Source: Prorocentrum cordatum
Lineage: Eukaryota > Sar > Dinophyceae > Prorocentrales > Prorocentraceae
Direction: 5' to 3'
Length of the DNA stretch: 64,000 nucleotides
Assembly: GCA_963575745.1 (NCBI GenBank)
Contig: CAUYUJ010018477.1
Location: forward strand, 1 to 64,000
Shown here in pieces: positions 63,860 to 64,000 of the stretch; position 1 is the stretch's first letter; the number at the start of each line of letters is the position of its first letter. The notes beneath the pieces were generated by a model. It did not search any database. It worked only from the letters and a program-made list of their open reading frames with translations, and was not told the DNA's origin. The position numbers and the translations under genes were made by a program.

Positions 63860-64000
63860 TATTCAACATATATAAAATATCGAACTTCGCATTCATCTAC
63901 TTAACGTTTTGTTAGATAAGTATATTCAACAACATACCATACATACTACTCACAGAACCATCCATCTTATCAACTGAGCTATCGGGTACCACTGCCAAGA
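63860..64000. other. AT-rich flank of the recombinase gene, with one A-box-like word
   Basis: The composition drops sharply in GC. On the minus strand, GATAGCTCAGTTGATAAGAT (63966-63985) resembles a tRNA D-arm/A box and GAAGTTCGATAT a weak B box about 95 bases away. No acceptor or anticodon stems can be paired, so I do not call a tRNA. Confidence 0.4.

Noticed and set aside
63960-63990. tRNA-like D-arm on the minus strand
   Set aside because: No acceptor, anticodon or T stems can be paired at tRNA spacing; only an A-box resemblance remains.
1-64000. Dinoflagellate spliced-leader genes, 5S rRNA, U1/U2/U4/U5 and telomere repeats
   Set aside because: I looked for the spliced-leader core (GCCATTTTGGCTCAAG), 5S internal-control words, other snRNA signatures and TTTAGGG arrays on both strands and saw none. 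A computed search could still find degenerate copies.

Overview
The window looks like nuclear DNA of a dinoflagellate, although no species marker is present. It is GC-rich and mostly non-coding. It is full of GGA/TCC microsatellites, minisatellites and short inverted-repeat elements. The few coding remnants belong to families I recognise from dinoflagellate genomes: a very large transposase-like protein with a C-terminal C-x2-H...C-K-K module, PIF1-like helicase ends, and a tyrosine recombinase. The genus is not determinable from the sequence; a Prorocentrum-like or Symbiodinium-like genome is a guess. No bacterial operon, CRISPR array, rRNA gene, confident tRNA or spliced-leader gene was seen.

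Layout. 0-7 kb: one large minus-strand gene that can be modelled as three in-frame exons (about 1,880 residues), broken or misread at a run of eight A. 7-14 kb: G-rich and GGA-rich intergenic DNA with a perfect 26-bp hairpin and one inverted-repeat element. 14.8-16.2 kb: a decayed tandem array leading into a PIF1-helicase C-terminal fragment on the plus strand. A second copy of the same locus lies on the minus strand at 46.4-47.8 kb with a cleaner 160-bp array. 18.4-22 kb: a cluster of small non-autonomous elements, then a (GGA)n tract and minisatellites. 22.2-26.5 kb: CAGCCT satellite with a roughly 154-bp higher-order period, a 73-bp tandem repeat and a CCCCACCACTGT array, bracketed by inverted copies of a motif that resembles a tRNA B box. 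26.5-34.3 kb: mostly unrecognised sequence, one possible exon, small elements, and an antisense U6 snRNA copy with an A-rich tail flanked by 16-bp direct repeats inside a minisatellite (a retroposed U6). 34.3-43 kb: dispersed repeats and inverted-repeat elements. 43-49 kb: interleaved tandem families and the second PIF1 fragment. 49-53 kb: trinucleotide-rich and palindrome-rich DNA. 53.8-62.1 kb: three composite satellite blocks of a roughly 370-bp unit, each ending in the same GC-rich module and a TATA/ATGT-type microsatellite. 62.1-64 kb: a duplicated segment and a tyrosine recombinase pseudogene whose catalytic Tyr codon reads Cys.

The recognisable coding content is essentially mobile-element or repeat-associated protein. 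I name five small inverted-repeat (MITE-like) families, M1 to M5, and several pairs of dispersed repeats, D to I. All family names are mine. No database search was possible, so family assignments rest on motifs read by eye, and exon boundaries are inferred from frame continuity and GT/AG signals.
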